DNA of 18,264 nt from DATJLQ01 sp035509415 (GTDB lineage: Bacteria > Pseudomonadota > Alphaproteobacteria > JACZXZ01), in assembly GCA_035509415.1 (NCBI GenBank), contig DATJLQ010000230.1, positions 1-18,264 of the forward strand. Direction: 5' to 3'. This document shows, piece by piece, positions 1 to 7,170 of this stretch. Each line of letters begins with the position of its first letter. The first letter of the stretch is position 1. The notes below the pieces were generated by a model that worked only from the letters and a program-made list of their open reading frames with translations, ran no database searches and was not told where the DNA came from. The position numbers and the translations under genes were made by a program.

Positions 1-2518
1 GCTGCGACAAGAGCTTCAGGTACGGCGTTTCGCCGCAGCCGGCGCAGGCGCCGGAGAATTCGAACAGTGGCTCCAGGAACTGCACGCCGCGGACGTTGGC
101 GAAATCGACGCGGGCGCGGTCGTTGACAGGAAGGCCCTCGAAGAAGGCGATATTGGCGCGTTCGGGTTCAACGAGGGGGATCTTGTCGCGGAGGTTGATG
201 GCCTTGGTGTCTGGTACGATCGCGCTGTGCGCGGGGCACGCCTCGGTGCAGAGGCCGCAGCCGGTGCAGTCCTCGAAGTAGAATTGCAGGGTGAAGCGGA
301 CGTCGGGGAAGCCGCGCACGTTGATGGGCGCGGATTTGAAGTCGGCGGGCGCGCCCTCGAGGCGGCCGGCATCGTAGTATTTCGCGCGGATGACCGCGTG
401 CGGGCAGACGAAGCTGCACTGGCCGCACTGCACGCAGAGGTCCGGCTCCCACACCGGCACGACCTCGGCGACGTTGCGCTTTTCCCAGGCCGAGGTGCCG
501 GCGGGGAACGTGCCATCGATGGGCATGCCGCTGACGGGGATTTCGTCGCCGAGCCCCTCCATCATTTTCGCCGTGACTTCGCGCACGAATTTGGGCGCGG
601 CGCCGGGGACGATGGGCGGGCGTTCCCATTTGCTGGTGGCTGATGCGGGGACTTTGACTTCGGCGAGGAGCGCGATGGTTTCGTCCACGGCCTGGAAGTT
701 GCGGCGCACGACCTCGGCGCCCTTGCGGCCGTAGGTTTTCTCGATGGATTTCTTGATCTGCCTGATGGCGGCGTCCCGCGGCAGGACGCCGGAGATGGCG
801 AAGAAGCAGGTTTGCAGGATGGTGTTGGTGCGGCCGCGCAGGCCCACCTGCTGCGCGGCGCGGGAAGCGTCGATGACGAAGAAGCGCAGCTTCCGGTCGA
901 TGATCGTCTGCTGCATGGAACGCGGCAGATGCTCCCAGACGTCATCGGCGCCATAGGGGCTGTTGAGCAGGAAGACGGCGCCGGGGGCGGCCAGGCGGAG
1001 GACGTCGATGCGTTCGACGAAGCCGAACTGGTGGCAGGCGACGAAGCTGGCCTGCTGGATCAAATAGGGGGCGCGGATCGGCGTTTTGCCGAAGCGAAGA
1101 TGGGAGACGGTCTGCGCGCCGGATTTGTGGCTGTCATAGACGAAATAACCCTGCGCGTAGAGTTCGCCGTCCTCGGCGATGATTTTCACGCTGTTCTTGT
1201 TGGCGCCCACGGTGCCGTCGGCGCCGAGGCCGAAGAAGACCGCGCGCACCACCTCGTCCGGCTCGATCGAGTAGGCGGGGTCGTAGGCGAGGCTCGTGTG
1301 GGAGACGTCGTCGTCGATGCCGATCGTGAAGCCGTTCTTGGGCGCTTGCTTCTTCAATTCGTCGAACACGGCCTTGGCCATGGCCGGGCTGAAATTCTTC
1401 GACGAGAGCCCGTAGCGCCCGCCGACGACGCGCGGCATCGTCGCAAGCGCGCCGCGCCCGTGGGCCTCGGCGAGGGTCGCGACCACGTCGAGATAAAGCG
1501 GCTCGCCCGTGGCCCCCGGCTCCTTGGTCTGCTCGAGGACGGCGATGGCGCGGCAGCTTTTCGGCAGGGCCGCGAGGAAATGCGCCGCCGAGAAGGGCCG
1601 GAACAGGCGCACCTGGAGAACGCCGAGCTTCTCGCCCGCGCTCGCGAGGGAGGCGGCCGTGGCGCGCGCGGTCTCCGCGCCCGAGCCCATGAGCACGATG
1701 ACGCGCTTGGCGTCGGCCGGCCCGTCGTAATCGAACAAGCCGTAGCGCCGGCCGGTGAGGGAAGCGAACGCCGCCATCGTCTCCTCGACGATCGCCGGCA
1801 CGCGCGCATAGAACGGATTCACCGTCTCGCGCGCCTGGAAGAAAGTATCGGGATTATGCGCGGTGCCGCGGATGAAGGCATGCTCGGGGTTGAGCGCGCG
1901 GGCGCGGTGCGCGCGCACCAGATCCTCGTCGATCATGGCGCGGATCTGCTCGTCGCTCAGGAGCTTGAGCGTGTTGACCTCGTGGGACGTGCGGAAGCCG
2001 TCGAAGAAATGGAGGAAGGGCACGCGCGATTTGAGGGTCGCGGCCTGGGCGATCAAGGCATCGTCATGGGCCTCCTGGACCGAGCCCGAGGCGAGGGCCG
2101 CGAAGCCCGCCGGGCGCACCGCCATCACGTCCGAATGATCGCCGAAGATCGAGAGCGCCTGGGTCGCGACCGAGCGTGCGGCGACGTGGAACACGGTCGA
2201 GGTCAACTCGCCCGCGATCTTGAACATGTTGGGATACATGAGCAGCAGGCCCTGGGACGCGGTGAAGGTCGTGGTCAGCGCCCCTGCCTGGAGCGAGCCA
2301 TGCACCGCACCCGCGGCACCGCCTTCGCTCTGCATCTCCTGGACCACGGTGGTCCCGCCCCAGATGTTCTTCACCCCCGCCGCCCCCCATTCGTCGGCGA
2401 GCTCGGCCATGGTCGAGGAGGGCGTGATCGGGAAGATCGCGCACACCTCGTTGGTCCGGTACGCCACGTGGGCGACCGCCGTGTTGCCATCCATGGTGGC
2501 GACCGTCTCGGGCGTCAC
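1..2518 (-). CDS. nifJ: Pyruvate:ferredoxin (flavodoxin) oxidoreductase, C-terminus beyond the window
   Basis: This enzyme oxidises pyruvate and CoA to acetyl-CoA and CO2 and passes electrons to ferredoxin or flavodoxin. 839 codons are visible of a family length near 1170-1200; the last thiamine-diphosphate domain lies outside the window. The N-terminus has the MDGNTAVAHVAYRT and FPITPSSTMAE motifs. Two ferredoxin-type cluster motifs follow (C695/C698/C701/C705 and C751/C754/C757/C761), and C825/C828 in CAGCGETPY begin the next cluster site. By memory the match to E. coli YdbK runs without a gap or frameshift. GTG at 2518 was chosen because AAAGGA sits about 7 nt upstream and the codon overlaps the previous gene's TGA (GTGA), implying translational coupling; ATG at 2494 is the alternative. 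The GltD-like gene upstream in the same unit may exchange electrons between ferredoxin and NAD(P)H (inference). Confidence 0.95.
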   Translation of the reverse strand, partial: MTPETVATMDGNTAVAHVAYRTNEVCAIFPITPSSTMAELADEWGAAGVKNIWGGTTVVQEMQSEGGAAGAVHGSLQAGALTTTFTASQGLLLMYPNMFKIAGELTSTVFHVAARSVATQALSIFGDHSDVMAVRPAGFAALASGSVQEAHDDALIAQAATLKSRVPFLHFFDGFRTSHEVNTLKLLSDEQIRAMIDEDLVRAHRARALNPEHAFIRGTAHNPDTFFQARETVNPFYARVPAIVEETMAAFASLTGRRYGLFDYDGPADAKRVIVLMGSGAETARATAASLASAGEKLGVLQVRLFRPFSAAHFLAALPKSCRAIAVLEQTKEPGATGEPLYLDVVATLAEAHGRGALATMPRVVGGRYGLSSKNFSPAMAKAVFDELKKQAPKNGFTIGIDDDVSHTSLAYDPAYSIEPDEVVRAVFFGLGADGTVGANKNSVKIIAEDGELYAQGYFVYDSHKSGAQTVSHLRFGKTPIRAPYLIQQASFVACHQFGFVERIDVLRLAAPGAVFLLNSPYGADDVWEHLPRSMQQTIIDRKLRFFVIDASRAAQQVGLRGRTNTILQTCFFAISGVLPRDAAIRQIKKSIEKTYGRKGAEVVRRNFQAVDETIALLAEVKVPASATSKWERPPIVPGAAPKFVREVTAKMMEGLGDEIPVSGMPIDGTFPAGTSAWEKRNVAEVVPVWEPDLCVQCGQCSFVCPHAVIRAKYYDAGRLEGAPADFKSAPINVRGFPDVRFTLQFYFEDCTGCGLCTEACPAHSAIVPDTKAINLRDKIPLVEPERANIAFFEGLPVNDRARVDFANVRGVQFLEPLFEFSGACAGCGETPYLKLLSQ

Positions 2519-4158
2519 GGCGCGGTCCTTTCCGGCTCGGGGATCATATCGATCGCGTGGCACGGGCACTGCTCGAAGCACACCGCGCAGCCGGTGCATT
2601 TCGCGTAGTCGTAACGGTAGCGCCGGCCGGGGCCGAGCTTGACGATGGCGCCCTCGGGGCAGGCGCCGTAGCAATTGTCGCACTCGTAGCAATTGCCGCA
2701 AGAGAGGCAGCGCTGCGCCTCGTAGCGCGCGGCCGCCTCGCTCAACCCCGCAACCACCTCCTCGAAGCCGGTCATGCGCTCCGCGGTGCCGAGGCTCCGC
2801 TGCGGACTCGGATCGGCGTCGCTGTAGACCGGAAGATGGAGCATCTCGAAGCGCGCGAGCGGCGCCTTCGCGGCCTTCTCGTAAGACGCGCCGCGCAGCC
2901 AGGCGTCGATGTGGCGCGCCGCGCGCTTGCCGTGGCCGACCGAGACGGTCACCGTGCGCTCGCCCGGCACCATGTCGCCGCCCGCGAAAATGCCCGGATG
3001 GCCGGTCATCATGTCGGGGCCGACCTTGACCGTGCCGTCGCGCGCCATCTCGATGCCGGGCACGCGCTTCAAAAAGCTGCTATCGGTGTCCTGGCCGAGG
3101 GCGAGCACGATCGCGTCCGCCTTGAGCGTCTCGAAGCGTCCGGTCGGCTGCGGATAGCCCTTCGCGTCGAGCTCCATGGTCTCGACCGTGAGCTCGGGCC
3201 CGACCGCGTCCTTGATCGTGGTGAGCCACTTGATCTTGACCCCTTCCTCGAGCGCCTCGTCGGCCTCGAACGCTTGCGCGGGCATGTGCGCGCGGTCACG
3301 CCGGTAGACGATGAGCGCCTCGTCGGCGCCGAGGCGCTTCACCGTGCGCGCCGCGTCCATCGCCGTGTTGCCGCCGCCATAGATCACGACGCGCCGGCCG
3401 AGGCGCGGGGTTTCGCCCGCGCTTACGGTGTGGAGAAGGGAGACCGCGTCGAGCACGCGCACGGCGTCGCGCGCCGGAATGTCGACGTGCTTGCCGATGC
3501 CCGCGCCGATCGCGAGGAACACGGCGTCGAACTTGCCCGCCGCCTTCTCGGCTAGCAAATCCTCGACCTTGTGGTCGGTCACGATCTCGACGCCCATCGC
3601 CTGGATGCGCGCGATTTCGCCCATCAGTTCCTTGCGCGGCAGGCGATAGGCGGGGATGCCGAAATGCATCATCCCGCCCGGAAGCGGTCCGGCCTCGTGG
3701 ATCGCGACCTCGTGGCCGAGGCGCGCGAGGTGATAGGCGGCCGAGAGGCCGCTCGGCCCGGCGCCGACCACGAGCACGCGCTTTCCGCTCGGCGGCGCCT
3801 CGATCTTGTAGGGCCAGCCCTCGGCGGCGGCGAGGTCGCCCAAGAAGCGCTCGACCGCGTGGATGCTCACCGGGGAATCGAGCTCGGCGCGGTTGCACGA
3901 TCCCTCGCACGGGTGATAGCAGACGCGCCCATGCACCGCCGGCATCGGGTTGTCGCGCACCAGCACCTCCCACGCGGCGCGGTATTTCCCGGCCTGCGCG
4001 AGGGCGAGCCAGGCCTGGATGTTCTCGCCCGCGGGGCAGGCGTGGTTGCAAGGCGGCAGGAGATCGACATAGACCGGGCGCCGGTAGCGCACCGGGCCGG
4101 TGCCCTTGCCGTGAGTGAGGTCGACCGCGGGGGTCATGTCGTGCGGCTTCGCGGTCAT
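2515..4158 (-). CDS. GltD-like FAD/NAD(P) oxidoreductase with C-terminal 2[4Fe-4S] ferredoxin domain
   Basis: The 547-residue protein is built like the glutamate synthase small subunit. An N-terminal Cys-rich region (CNHACPAG near residue 37, HPCEGSCNR near 82) is followed by an FAD-binding VVGAGPSG (130-137), a second dinucleotide-binding GGGNT (261-265) and the C-terminal FAD motif GIFAGGD (389-395). A ferredoxin-like tail follows, with Cys at 484, 487, 490, 493, 496, 500 and 521, 524, 527, 531. No glutamate synthase large subunit is nearby and the gene overlaps nifJ by 4 bp. A ferredoxin:NAD(P)+ electron-transfer role for the NifJ product is therefore more likely than glutamate synthesis (inference). 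ATG 4158 was chosen over an in-frame ATG at 4218, which would run back through the intergenic hairpin. AAAGGA lies about 14 nt upstream, which is loose. ATG 4137 is another possibility. Confidence 0.85.
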   Translation of the reverse strand: MTAKPHDMTPAVDLTHGKGTGPVRYRRPVYVDLLPPCNHACPAGENIQAWLALAQAGKYRAAWEVLVRDNPMPAVHGRVCYHPCEGSCNRAELDSPVSIHAVERFLGDLAAAEGWPYKIEAPPSGKRVLVVGAGPSGLSAAYHLARLGHEVAIHEAGPLPGGMMHFGIPAYRLPRKELMGEIARIQAMGVEIVTDHKVEDLLAEKAAGKFDAVFLAIGAGIGKHVDIPARDAVRVLDAVSLLHTVSAGETPRLGRRVVIYGGGNTAMDAARTVKRLGADEALIVYRRDRAHMPAQAFEADEALEEGVKIKWLTTIKDAVGPELTVETMELDAKGYPQPTGRFETLKADAIVLALGQDTDSSFLKRVPGIEMARDGTVKVGPDMMTGHPGIFAGGDMVPGERTVTVSVGHGKRAARHIDAWLRGASYEKAAKAPLARFEMLHLPVYSDADPSPQRSLGTAERMTGFEEVVAGLSEAAARYEAQRCLSCGNCYECDNCYGACPEGAIVKLGPGRRYRYDYAKCTGCAVCFEQCPCHAIDMIPEPERTAP

Positions 4159-4188
4159 GGAACCCCGTCTCGTCCTTTGGAAGCGAGT

Positions 4189-4214
4189 GGGGCGGGTGCC
4201 CAGGCACCCGCCCC
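4189..4214 (-). terminator. 12-bp perfect inverted repeat between ybdD and the GltD-like gene
   Basis: GGGGCGGGTGCC (4189-4200) and GGCACCCGCCCC (4203-4214) are perfect complements separated by two bases, giving a very stable hairpin with about a 4-nt effective loop. It begins 5 nt after the ybdD stop codon. There is no U-tract on either strand, so it is not a canonical intrinsic terminator. It may cause partial termination or protect the 3' end of the cstA-ybdD message, which would lower expression of the downstream oxidoreductase genes. Confidence 0.5.
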
Positions 4215-4219
4215 GCAAC

Positions 4220-4420
4220 TCAACAGCAGCCCTTGAAGCGGCCCTTCTCGATCGCGTAGCGCGCGTTCTGGCGCTCGCGGAAGAACTCCTCGTAGGTCAT
4301 GATCGGCTCGCCCGGGTGGCGCTCCTTGCGATGCGCCACGTAAGTGTCGTAGTCCGGCACGCCGACCATGAGACGCGCGGTCTCGACCGCGCGCCGCCAC
4401 ACTTGCTTCGCCTTAGTCAT
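4220..4420 (-). CDS. ybdD: YbdD/YjiX family small protein, partner of CstA
   Basis: This is a 66-residue protein of the YbdD/YjiX (DUF466) family, which typically follows cstA or btsT genes. Family features are the VGVPDYDTYVAHR core, HPGEPIMTYEEFFRERQ and a C-terminal RYAIEKGRFKGCC with two terminal Cys. The ATG at 4420 has GGAGG about 5 nt upstream and overlaps the cstA stop by 8 bp, so the two are probably co-translated. A function as accessory protein to the transporter is inferred from its constant neighbourhood; the biochemical role is not known to me. Confidence 0.9.
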   Translation of the reverse strand: MTKAKQVWRRAVETARLMVGVPDYDTYVAHRKERHPGEPIMTYEEFFRERQNARYAIEKGRFKGCC

Positions 4421-6479
4421 CGCCGCCTCCGGCCAGTGCCACGCCGCCGACCTCGTGGGTCGTGATCTTGGGCGTGCCCATGGCGCGGCGGATGTCGATG
4501 ACGGCATAGACCACCACGGCGAGCACGATCGCGACCGCGAGGGCCGCCAACGTCGCGTCGAGGTAGTCGTTGAAGATCACGCGGTTCATTTCGGCGAGCG
4601 ATTTGGCGGGTGCGAGAACCTTGCCCGCCGCGACCGCGTCGGCGAATTTATGCGCGTGGCTCACGAAGCCGACCGCGGTGTCCTTGCTGAACACCTTCTC
4701 GAGGCCGGCGGTCACCGTGCACACCACGAGCCAGGCGGTGGGTACGACGGTCACCCAGGCGTAGCGCTGACGCTTCATCTTGAACAGCACCACCGTGCAG
4801 AGGGTGAGCGCGATCGCGGCCAGCATCTGGTTGGTGGCGCCGAAAAGCGGCCACATGGTCCAGATGCCGCCATAGGGATCGATCACGCCGGCATAAAGCA
4901 GATAGCCCCACAGGCAGCACGAAAGCGCCGAGCCGACCAGGTTGTTGGTCCAGGACTTGGTCTCCTTGAAGGCGGGGATGAAGTTGCCCACGAGGTCCTG
5001 GATCATGAACCGGCACACGCGCGTGCCGGCGTCGACGGTGGTGAGGATGAACAGCGCCTCGAACAGGATCGCGAAGTGGTACCAGATCCCCATCATCGCC
5101 TTGCCGCCGAGGAAGCTCGCGAAGATGGTGGCCATGCCCACGGCGAGCGTTGGCGCGCCACCCGTGCGCGAGAGGATGGTGACCTCGCCCACGTCCTTGG
5201 CCGCCTGGGTGAGCTGGTCCGGGGTCACGACGAAGCCCCAGTTCGAGATCACCATGGCCGCGTGGTCGGCCGACGTGCCGATCAGGCCCGCGCCGCTGTT
5301 CATCGCGAAATAGACGCCCGGATGGATCACCGAGGCGCCGATCATCGCCATGATCGCGACGAAGGATTCGGTCAGCATGCCGGCATAGCCGATGAAGGCG
5401 ATCTGCTTCTCGTTTTCGATCATCTTGGGCGAGGTGCCGGACGAGATCAGCGAATGCCAGCCCGAGACCGCGCCGCACGCGATCGTGATGAACAGGAACG
5501 GGAACAGGCTGCCCGCCCACACCGGGCCGGTACCGTCGACGAACTTGGTGAGCGCCGGCATCTGGAGGTCGGGACGCACGATGATCACGCCGATGCCCAG
5601 GAGCACGAGCGCGCCCACCTTGAGGAAGGTCGAGAGATAGTCGCGCGGTGCCAGCAACAGCCAAACCGGCAGCACCGAGGCGACGTAGCCGTAGGCGATG
5701 ATGACGATCGCGAGCGTGGTGCCCGGGAGCGTGAAGAGACGCGCGAGCTCGGGCGTCTCGGAGACGGTCTTGCCGTAAAGCAGCGCCGCGAGCAGGAGCA
5801 CCGCGCCGAGGATCGACATCTCGGCGATGCGGCCGGGCCGGATGAAGCGGCTATAGACGCCCATGAGCAACGCGATCGGGATGGTGCAGAACACCGTGAA
5901 GGTGCCCCACGGGCTGCCCTTGAGCGCGTTGACCACGACGAGCGCCAGCACCGAGAGGATGATGACGCAGATGAGCAGCACGCCGATCCCGGCGATGGTG
6001 CCCGCGACCGGACCCATCTCGCCGCGGATCATGTCGCCGAGCGAGCGGCCGTCGCGCCGGGTCGAGAGGAACAGCACGATCATGTCCTGGACGGCGCCCG
6101 CGAACACCACGCCCGCGAGAATCCAGAGCGTGCCGGGGAGATAGCCCATCTGCGCCGCGAGCACCGGGCCGACCAGCGGCCCCGCGCCGGCGATCGCGGC
6201 GAAATGGTGGCCGAACAGCACGTATTTGTTGGTCGGCACGTAGTCGAGCCCGTCATTGCGACGCACGGCGGGCGTTCGACGCGCGCCGTCGACGCCGAGC
6301 ACCTTGTTGGCGATGAACAGGCCGTAGAAGCGGTAGGAGATGATGTAGATGCACACCGCGGCGATCAGGAGCCACGCGGCGTTGACGGGCTCGCCGCGCT
6401 GGAGCGCGACGATCCCGAACGAAACCGCGCCGAGCGCCACGATGGCGCCCCAAAGGAGCTTGTTCATGGTCGAGGTCAT
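4413..6479 (-). CDS. cstA: Carbon starvation protein A, pyruvate/peptide transporter
   Basis: This 688-residue inner-membrane protein (E. coli CstA is about 700) has many hydrophobic segments and the family signature NKYVLFGHHFAAIAGAGP (84-101), followed by the conserved GPVLAAQMGYLPGTLW. CstA proteins are carbon-starvation-induced importers; E. coli CstA and BtsT have been shown to take up pyruvate, and CstA also peptides. ATG 6479 has GGAG about 8 nt upstream, and this site overlaps the stop of a possible leader ORF. An in-frame ATG at 6467 is the alternative. The gene heads a run that continues through ybdD toward nifJ, so pyruvate is the attractive substrate (inference from context). Confidence 0.95.
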   Translation of the reverse strand: MTSTMNKLLWGAIVALGAVSFGIVALQRGEPVNAAWLLIAAVCIYIISYRFYGLFIANKVLGVDGARRTPAVRRNDGLDYVPTNKYVLFGHHFAAIAGAGPLVGPVLAAQMGYLPGTLWILAGVVFAGAVQDMIVLFLSTRRDGRSLGDMIRGEMGPVAGTIAGIGVLLICVIILSVLALVVVNALKGSPWGTFTVFCTIPIALLMGVYSRFIRPGRIAEMSILGAVLLLAALLYGKTVSETPELARLFTLPGTTLAIVIIAYGYVASVLPVWLLLAPRDYLSTFLKVGALVLLGIGVIIVRPDLQMPALTKFVDGTGPVWAGSLFPFLFITIACGAVSGWHSLISSGTSPKMIENEKQIAFIGYAGMLTESFVAIMAMIGASVIHPGVYFAMNSGAGLIGTSADHAAMVISNWGFVVTPDQLTQAAKDVGEVTILSRTGGAPTLAVGMATIFASFLGGKAMMGIWYHFAILFEALFILTTVDAGTRVCRFMIQDLVGNFIPAFKETKSWTNNLVGSALSCCLWGYLLYAGVIDPYGGIWTMWPLFGATNQMLAAIALTLCTVVLFKMKRQRYAWVTVVPTAWLVVCTVTAGLEKVFSKDTAVGFVSHAHKFADAVAAGKVLAPAKSLAEMNRVIFNDYLDATLAALAVAIVLAVVVYAVIDIRRAMGTPKITTHEVGGVALAGGGDD

Positions 6480-6483
6480 GGTT

Positions 6484-6663
6484 CTACTCCGACTGTGCGA
6501 TCGGCCGCCTGTCCGGCGACGCTGCCGCGGCCGGCGTTACGGTCGATGGGACGATGGTTTCGAAGCGGGAGACGGGAAAGGCGACGGAACCGGCGCTGCG
6601 CCATGCGGGCGCGCGCGCAAACGCGCGCGTCGCGTCCGACAGGCGGGGAAATGCGTCGAGCAT
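6484..6663 (-). CDS. Possible 59-residue leader ORF upstream of cstA
   Basis: A continuous frame starts at ATG 6663 (MLDAFPRLSD...) and ends with TAG at 6484-6486, four bases before the cstA ATG, inside the cstA ribosome binding site. About 80% of third positions are G or C, similar to real genes here, and the composition is not Arg-saturated as shadow frames in this window are. GGAGG lies about 14 nt upstream of the ATG, which is far; GGACGG is nearer. No homologue, signal peptide or membrane segment is recognised. It could be a translated leader coupled to cstA or chance in GC-rich DNA. Confidence 0.3.
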   Translation of the reverse strand: MLDAFPRLSDATRAFARAPAWRSAGSVAFPVSRFETIVPSTVTPAAAASPDRRPIAQSE

Positions 6664-6702
6664 GGCGCCGTCCGATTCCTCCGCGGCCGCGCGTCGCGGC
6701 CG
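6610..6702 (-). other. Two GC-rich hairpins in the cstA leader
   Basis: The inverted repeat CGGCCGCG / CGCGGCCG (6684-6691 with 6695-6702, 3-nt loop) would sit about 11 nt from the 5' end of a cstA transcript starting near 6713. A second repeat, CGCGCGCG / CGCGCGCG with CAAA loop (about 6610-6629), lies inside the possible leader ORF. On the minus strand neither is followed by a U-run, so they read as leader structure rather than terminators. Read on the plus strand, the first is followed by TTATTCTT and resembles a terminator, but no plus-strand gene precedes it. Confidence 0.4.
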
Positions 6703-6712
6703 TTATTCTTGG

Positions 6713-6760
6713 CCGGGCAATGATAGGCGGGTGCCGCGCCAAGGCATTGACCTGGGTCAG
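6713..6760 (-). promoter_or_regulatory. Candidate FNR/FixK-type promoter for cstA
   Basis: On the minus strand CTGACCCAGGTCAA (6760-6747) fits the palindromic TTGAY-N4-RTCAA pattern of FNR/FixK/Dnr-family sites at all but the first base. A -10 like TATCAT (6725-6720) begins after a 21-nt gap. In class II FNR-dependent promoters the site is centred at -41.5, about 22 nt from the -10 element, so this spacing is nearly ideal. The implied start site is near 6713, leaving a leader of about 230 nt before cstA. The regulator itself is not in the window. Confidence 0.45.
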
Positions 6761-6858
6761 ATCGTTGGGCTCGGGCCCTTGCGCTCGGATCGGGCGCGCC
6801 TATTCGCAAATGCGGTAAGACCTTGAGCTTGCGCACGGCGCCCATGCGCGGCTGCCGC

Positions 6859-6885
6859 TTGTGACCCATGCGGCACGGGTATAGG
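6859..6885 (+). promoter_or_regulatory. Candidate promoter for the riboswitch-dadA transcript
   Basis: TTGTGA (6859-6864) and TATAGG (6880-6885) are separated by 15 bases. They would place transcription start around 6892, about 5 nt before the first riboswitch stem. The position is convincing. The spacer is shorter than the 17-nt optimum and the -35 is imperfect, so the assignment rests mainly on location. Confidence 0.4.
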
Positions 6886-6896
6886 CTCCGCCCGCA

Positions 6897-7118
6897 CGCT
6901 GCCGTTGGAGAGCGCGAGGTCGTTCCGCGTGTCCGGACGGGCCGCCGCCGAAGGCGAAATCTCCCATAATCGCTCAGGCATCAACACTGCGGCAGCGGGG
7001 TCTCTGGAGAGAGATGCGTCGGCGCGCTACGCGCCGGCCGCGTCCGCCGAAGGGGCAAGACGGGGTCGGGACGTAAGGATCGCCGGCTTTCGTCAATCTC
7101 TCAGGCAAAAGGACAGAG
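6897..7118 (+). promoter_or_regulatory. Tandem glycine riboswitch (two aptamers)
   Basis: Aptamer 1 runs about 6897-6997. Its P1 stem is 8 perfect pairs, CGCTGCCG (6897-6904) with CGGCAGCG (6990-6997), and it contains GGAGAG, CGCCGAAGGCGAAA and a divergent CGCTCAGGCATCAACAC core. Aptamer 2 runs about 7002-7118. CTCTG (7002-7006) pairs with CAGAG (7114-7118), and it carries near-consensus GGAGAG, CCGCCGAAGGGG and AATCTCTCAGGCAAAAGGAC blocks. The linker between them is about 4 nt, as expected for cooperative tandem glycine riboswitches. The downstream gene is dadA at 7171. Aptamer 2 is a textbook match; aptamer 1 is weaker in its 3' core but has the stronger closing stem. Confidence 0.92.
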
Positions 7119-7167
7119 GGAGGGTCGCGGGCGTTGGGCCCGCGGCGTCATTGTCCTTTGGGAGAGG
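7098..7167 (+). promoter_or_regulatory. Riboswitch expression platform that can mask the dadA ribosome binding site
   Basis: TGTCCTTT (7152-7159) is exactly complementary to AAAGGACA (7108-7115) of aptamer 2, and GAGAG (7162-7166), part of the dadA ribosome binding site, is complementary to CTCTC (7098-7102). Between the two arms lies a strong hairpin, CGCGGGC (7126-7132) with GCCCGCG (7138-7144). The alternative fold would break the aptamer and hide the GGGAGAGG site. No U-run follows, so translational control is favoured over attenuation. Glycine binding would release the site, an ON switch (inference from pairing). Confidence 0.6.
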
Positions 7168-7170
7168 CCC

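Noticed and set aside
812..2608. Plus-strand open frame of about 598 codons opposite nifJ
   Set aside because: Composition is His/Arg/Gly/Glu-rich without recognisable motifs; it lies antisense to a clearly conserved enzyme and is a typical high-GC shadow.
2515..4158. Annotation as glutamate synthase small subunit gltD
   Set aside because: The core is GltD-like, but there is no large subunit gene, an added C-terminal ferredoxin domain is present, and the gene is coupled to nifJ.
4368..6818. Plus-strand open frame of about 816 codons opposite cstA
   Set aside because: Extremely His/Arg/Asp-rich and opposite a well-conserved membrane protein; a mirror of its codon bias, not a gene.
6554..6826. 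Plus-strand 90-codon frame upstream of the riboswitch
   Set aside because: Arg-rich, no ribosome binding site, and it covers promoter elements on both strands.
7126..7144. Intrinsic terminator just before dadA
   Set aside because: The stem is strong but not followed by a U-run; the complementarity to the ribosome binding site fits translational control better.
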